Positions 6,094 through 7,932 of a stretch of DNA of 7,932 nt are shown piece after piece. Under the pieces are notes generated by a model. That model was not told where the DNA came from, searched no databases, and saw only the letters and a program-made list of their open reading frames with translations. Position numbers and translations under genes: made by a program. Source of the stretch: Alphaproteobacteria bacterium (GTDB taxonomy: Bacteria > Pseudomonadota > Alphaproteobacteria > Rhizobiales > Xanthobacteraceae); assembly GCA_005883115.1 (NCBI GenBank), contig VAZQ01000373.1, positions 1 through 7,932 on the forward strand. The letters run 5' to 3'. Positions within the stretch are counted from its first letter, which is position 1. Each line of letters starts with the position of its first letter.

Positions 6094-6123
6094 ACCATAC
6101 TGGATTGGGTTTATACAAGTCAA
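6094..6123 (-). promoter_or_regulatory. Candidate sigma-70 promoter of the atp (F0) operon
   Basis: On the minus strand, TTGACT (6123-6118) matches the -35 consensus at five of six positions. TATGGT (6099-6094), 18 bases later, matches the -10 at four of six. Transcription would begin near 6087, giving a leader of about 57 bases before the atpI start codon. It is the best promoter-like pair I found in the 6031-6288 intergenic stretch on this strand. Confidence 0.55.
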
Positions 6124-6280
6124 GAATTGCACCTCCGCCGCAACCCCTTGAAAACGAACCGAATAACCACCCTGGCGAGGAAGGAAAATCGGGCGCTCCA
6201 CGAGCCGGCTGGGGGCGCGCACGCACGGGTGGCGGCGGCTTTTTTTGCGGCGTAGCATTCCATACATGCAGGCCACGAGC

Positions 6281-6298
6281 GATCGTCTATGGACGATC
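6281..6298. repeat. Perfect inverted repeat GATCGTC-TATG-GACGATC
   Basis: Two 7-bp arms (6281-6287 and 6292-6298) are exact reverse complements around a 4-base loop. The repeat ends five bases before the AGGAAAG ribosome site of the following gene. It could be a repressor or activator operator, or an RNA hairpin in the leader that affects translation or stability. An ATG at 6289 inside the loop could open the same reading frame but would place the start in the hairpin. Confidence 0.5.
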
Positions 6299-6315
6299 AG
6301 ACGAGGAAAGATTGC

Positions 6316-6780
6316 ATGATTCGCACGGCGCTCTGCATCCTTGCTGGACTGGAACTCGCGGCAGCCCCGGTGGCTTCGGCGCAAACCGCGCCGCCGGAGA
6401 GCGACACTCGCTACACTTTCAATCGCACCGATAACGGGTATGTGCGGCTCGATGGCCGCACCGGCGAAGTATCGATCTGCGGTCAGCACGCGGCAGGATG
6501 GACATGCCAAATTGTGCCTGACGAGCGCGCCGCGCTCGAGGCCGAGATCGCCCGTCTGCAGGCGGAAAACGCAGCCGTTAAGAAGGAGATCCTCGCGCAC
6601 AATCTGCCGCTGCCGGGCACCGTCAAGCCGCAGGCCCCGGCTGCCAATTCAGACGAACCTCGCTTGCAATTGCCTAATGACGCCGACCTCAACAAGGTCA
6701 TGAGTTTTATTGAGAAGGTCTGGCGCCGCTTCGTGGAAATGATGACAGGTCTGCAGAAGGACATATTGAAAAAGACTTGA
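6316..6780 (+). CDS. Secreted/periplasmic coiled-coil protein of unknown function
   Basis: A 154-residue protein. Residues 1-22 form a signal peptide (MIRTALCILAGLELAAAPVASA, cut before QTAPP), so the mature protein is periplasmic or envelope-associated. Residues 41-65 hold a compact motif GYVRLDGRTGEVSIC with C55, then W62 and C64, which could pair as a disulfide or bind a metal. Residues 67-95 are a charged heptad-like coiled coil (DERAALEAEIARLQAENAAVKKEI). A Pro/Ala-rich linker follows, and the C-terminus (about 122-152) is an amphipathic helix with aromatic and basic residues (IEKVWRRFVEMM). This layout recalls a conserved rhizobial family without assigned function. The start at 6316 has AGGAAAG at 6304-6310 just upstream; the in-frame ATG at 6289 lies in an inverted repeat and would put extra charged residues before the signal peptide. 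The gene diverges from the atp operon and is 21 bp ahead of the yjbQ-like gene. Confidence 0.82.
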   Translation: MIRTALCILAGLELAAAPVASAQTAPPESDTRYTFNRTDNGYVRLDGRTGEVSICGQHAAGWTCQIVPDERAALEAEIARLQAENAAVKKEILAHNLPLPGTVKPQAPAANSDEPRLQLPNDADLNKVMSFIEKVWRRFVEMMTGLQKDILKKT

Positions 6781-6801
6781 AGATCAGTGCCGCACAAGAT
6801 C

Positions 6802-7263
6802 ATGAAGGGTTCGTTGTCTCCAATCACCGACTGCGTGCCCCAGCTCATTGCGACTGCGACACTTGTGATCGACACCAGTGGAAGCTCCTTCGCCGAGATT
6901 ACGCGCGAAGTTATGCGGTTCGTTGCCGAGAGCAGGGCGAAAGATGGTGCACTGTTCCTCTTCGCGCGGCATACGTCGGCTTCTCTGGTGATTCAGGAGA
7001 ATGCCGATCCGGACGTGCGCAGCGATCTTGCAAGTGGGCTCGATCGCCTTGCACCCGCGTCTGCCGGCTGGATTCATGATACCGAAGGGCCCGACGACAT
7101 GCCGGCGCACGTGAAGACCATGCTCACCGGCGTGTCGCTCCACGTTCCGGTGATTGGCGGGGCGCTCGCGCTCGGCACGTGGCAAGGCATCTATATTGCC
7201 GAGCATCGGGTGCAGCCGCACCGACGCGAAATCGTGCTGCAATTCATCGGCAGCAGGCTGTGA
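6802..7263 (+). CDS. yjbQ: YjbQ/UPF0047 family protein (secondary thiamine-phosphate synthase enzyme family)
   Basis: A 153-residue cytoplasmic protein of the small, widely conserved UPF0047 family. The signature runs in order: FARHTSASLVIQENADPDVR (residues 54-73), WIHDTEGPDDMPAHVK (90-105), and GTWQGIYIAEHR (125-136). H57, E66, H92, E95, H103, E134 and H135 are the polar residues most likely to form the active or metal-binding site. Family members complement loss of thiamine-phosphate synthase (ThiE) weakly in E. coli, hence the database name, but the true reaction is unsettled. No thiamine gene or obvious TPP riboswitch is nearby, so the context gives no support for a thiamine role. ATG at 6802 is chosen; an in-frame GTG at 6787 would add five residues. 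It follows the secreted coiled-coil gene by 21 bp, so the two are probably co-transcribed. Confidence 0.88.
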   Translation: MKGSLSPITDCVPQLIATATLVIDTSGSSFAEITREVMRFVAESRAKDGALFLFARHTSASLVIQENADPDVRSDLASGLDRLAPASAGWIHDTEGPDDMPAHVKTMLTGVSLHVPVIGGALALGTWQGIYIAEHRVQPHRREIVLQFIGSRL

Positions 7264-7332
7264 TTGGATTGTGTCTTTCTGCAAGAGATCAGGATGGCCG
7301 GCACAGCGCCCAGAAGGCCCATGCGGCTATTG

Positions 7333-7341
7333 TGCTATGCT
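7333..7341 (+). promoter_or_regulatory. Possible extended -10 promoter for the response regulator
   Basis: TGCTATGCT has the TG of an extended -10 followed by TATGCT (four of six consensus bases). No good -35 lies 17 bases upstream. Transcription would begin near 7347, inside the right arm of the inverted repeat TGGCCGG (7295-7301) / CCGGCCA (7343-7349), and about 45 bases before the chosen start codon. Weak, but it is the best candidate in the 7264-7393 gap. Confidence 0.28.
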
Positions 7342-7393
7342 TCCGGCCAGGGGAGAGCCGAAAAGTCGGAGCGTTGCGCACAGGATGAAGCGG

Positions 7394-7932
7394 ATGGCCG
7401 GATCAATACGCATGGTCATCGCCGATGACCATCCGCTGTTTCGCGGCGCCTTGCGCGAGGCGGTCTCGGGTCTGTTCGAGGACGTGGAGATTGCCGAAGC
7501 GGGCTCCTTCGATGATGTAACGAAACTGCTGGAGCGCGGCGCTGAAGTCGATCTCATCCTGCTGGATTTGGCCATGCCCGGCGTGCGCGGGTTCTCCGGC
7601 CTCATGTATCTACGCGCCCAGTATCCGAGCGTCCCGATCGTCGTAGTATCGGCCAATGACGATCCTGCAGTGATCCGTCGTTGCATGGATTTCGGAGCGT
7701 TGGGCTTCATCCCCAAGACGCTTGGCATCGAGATTATGCGCGGGGCGATTACCCGCGTCTTCGAGGGCGGCGTTTGGACCCCGCCGGATGTCGATCTTGG
7801 AGCCGGCGCGGATGTCGAGACCACTGACCTGTTGACGCGGCTCACTTCGTTGACGCCGCAGCAGGTACGCGTGTTGATGATGCTCTCGGAGGGCCTGCTC
7901 AACAAACAGATTGCCTACGAGCTCGGTGTTTC
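7394..7932 (+). CDS. NarL/FixJ-type response regulator transcription factor, 3' end outside the window
   Basis: The visible 179 residues contain a full receiver domain and the start of a LuxR-type DNA-binding domain. From the ATG at 7394, the acidic pair is D11-D12 (VIADDHPLFRG), the phospho-acceptor is D58 (DLILLDLAMPG), the switch residue is S86 (VVVSANDD) and the conserved lysine is K108 (GFIPKT), so phosphorylation is expected. A linker with acidic residues follows (about 130-147). The helix-turn-helix begins near residue 153 (LTPQQVRVLMMLSEGLLNKQIAYELGV) and is cut off about halfway. An in-frame ATG at 7385 and another at 7412 are possible; 7394 has AGGA eight bases upstream. No histidine kinase is visible in the window, so the signal is unknown. 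The gene starts 130 bp after the yjbQ-like gene and probably has its own promoter. Confidence 0.9.
   Translation, partial: MAGSIRMVIADDHPLFRGALREAVSGLFEDVEIAEAGSFDDVTKLLERGAEVDLILLDLAMPGVRGFSGLMYLRAQYPSVPIVVVSANDDPAVIRRCMDFGALGFIPKTLGIEIMRGAITRVFEGGVWTPPDVDLGAGADVETTDLLTRLTSLTPQQVRVLMMLSEGLLNKQIAYELGV

Noticed and set aside
6231..6246. G-rich run followed by seven T as a rightward terminator
   Set aside because: No complementary GCCGCC arm is found upstream for a stem, and no rightward gene ends before it.
6031..6600. N-terminal extension of the atpI frame up to 6600
   Set aside because: It runs through the candidate atp promoter and antisense to the secreted coiled-coil gene; AtpI has its usual length from the ATG at 6030.
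1..7932. CRISPR arrays, insertion sequences, phage genes, tRNA or rRNA genes
   Set aside because: I looked for regular repeats, transposase motifs, terminal repeats and tRNA-like clover patterns by eye and saw none.

Overview
The window looks like an ordinary, GC-rich, densely packed chromosomal segment of an alphaproteobacterium, probably of the order Hyphomicrobiales (Rhizobiales). The reasons are: a split F0 ATP synthase operon in the order atpI-atpB-atpE-atpG(b')-atpF with separate b and b' subunits and no F1 genes attached; a thrC / M16 peptidase / RimJ-type acetyltransferase cluster; and protein sequences that read as alphaproteobacterial. I see no phage, insertion sequence, CRISPR array, tRNA, rRNA or other sign of a mobile accessory region, and no convincing undescribed multi-gene system.

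Layout. Positions 1-2293 (+ strand) hold the 3' end of threonine synthase (thrC), an M16 zinc metallopeptidase that overlaps it by ATGA, and a GNAT-fold ribosomal-protein-alanine acetyltransferase. At 2311-2346 a promoter-like pair overlaps a 20-bp near-perfect palindrome. It lies ahead of a small lipoprotein gene of unknown function (2386-3072, +). Converging on it is a 65-codon fragment of a HAD-family hydrolase gene (3093-3290, - strand), cut off after the start of its cap domain and lacking the second motif-I aspartate. Positions 3291-3485 hold no gene, only a possible weak terminator.

Positions 3486-6030 (- strand) hold the complete F0 operon, transcribed leftward from a good sigma-70-like promoter at 6094-6123: atpI (assembly factor), atpB (subunit a), atpE (subunit c), b' and b. 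Together these build the membrane proton channel, c-ring and peripheral stalk; the F1 genes must be elsewhere in the genome.

Positions 6281-7932 (+ strand) diverge from the atp operon: a perfect inverted repeat just upstream of a ribosome binding site, a secreted coiled-coil protein of unknown function, a YjbQ/UPF0047 family protein 21 bp downstream, and a NarL/LuxR-type response regulator cut by the window end. The 285-bp intergenic stretch 6031-6315 contains the atp promoter and the inverted repeat; I find no convincing sigma-70 promoter in it for the rightward genes.

The points most worth a second look are the operator-like palindrome at 2327-2346, the inverted repeat at 6281-6298, the HAD gene remnant, and the two uncharacterised envelope proteins.
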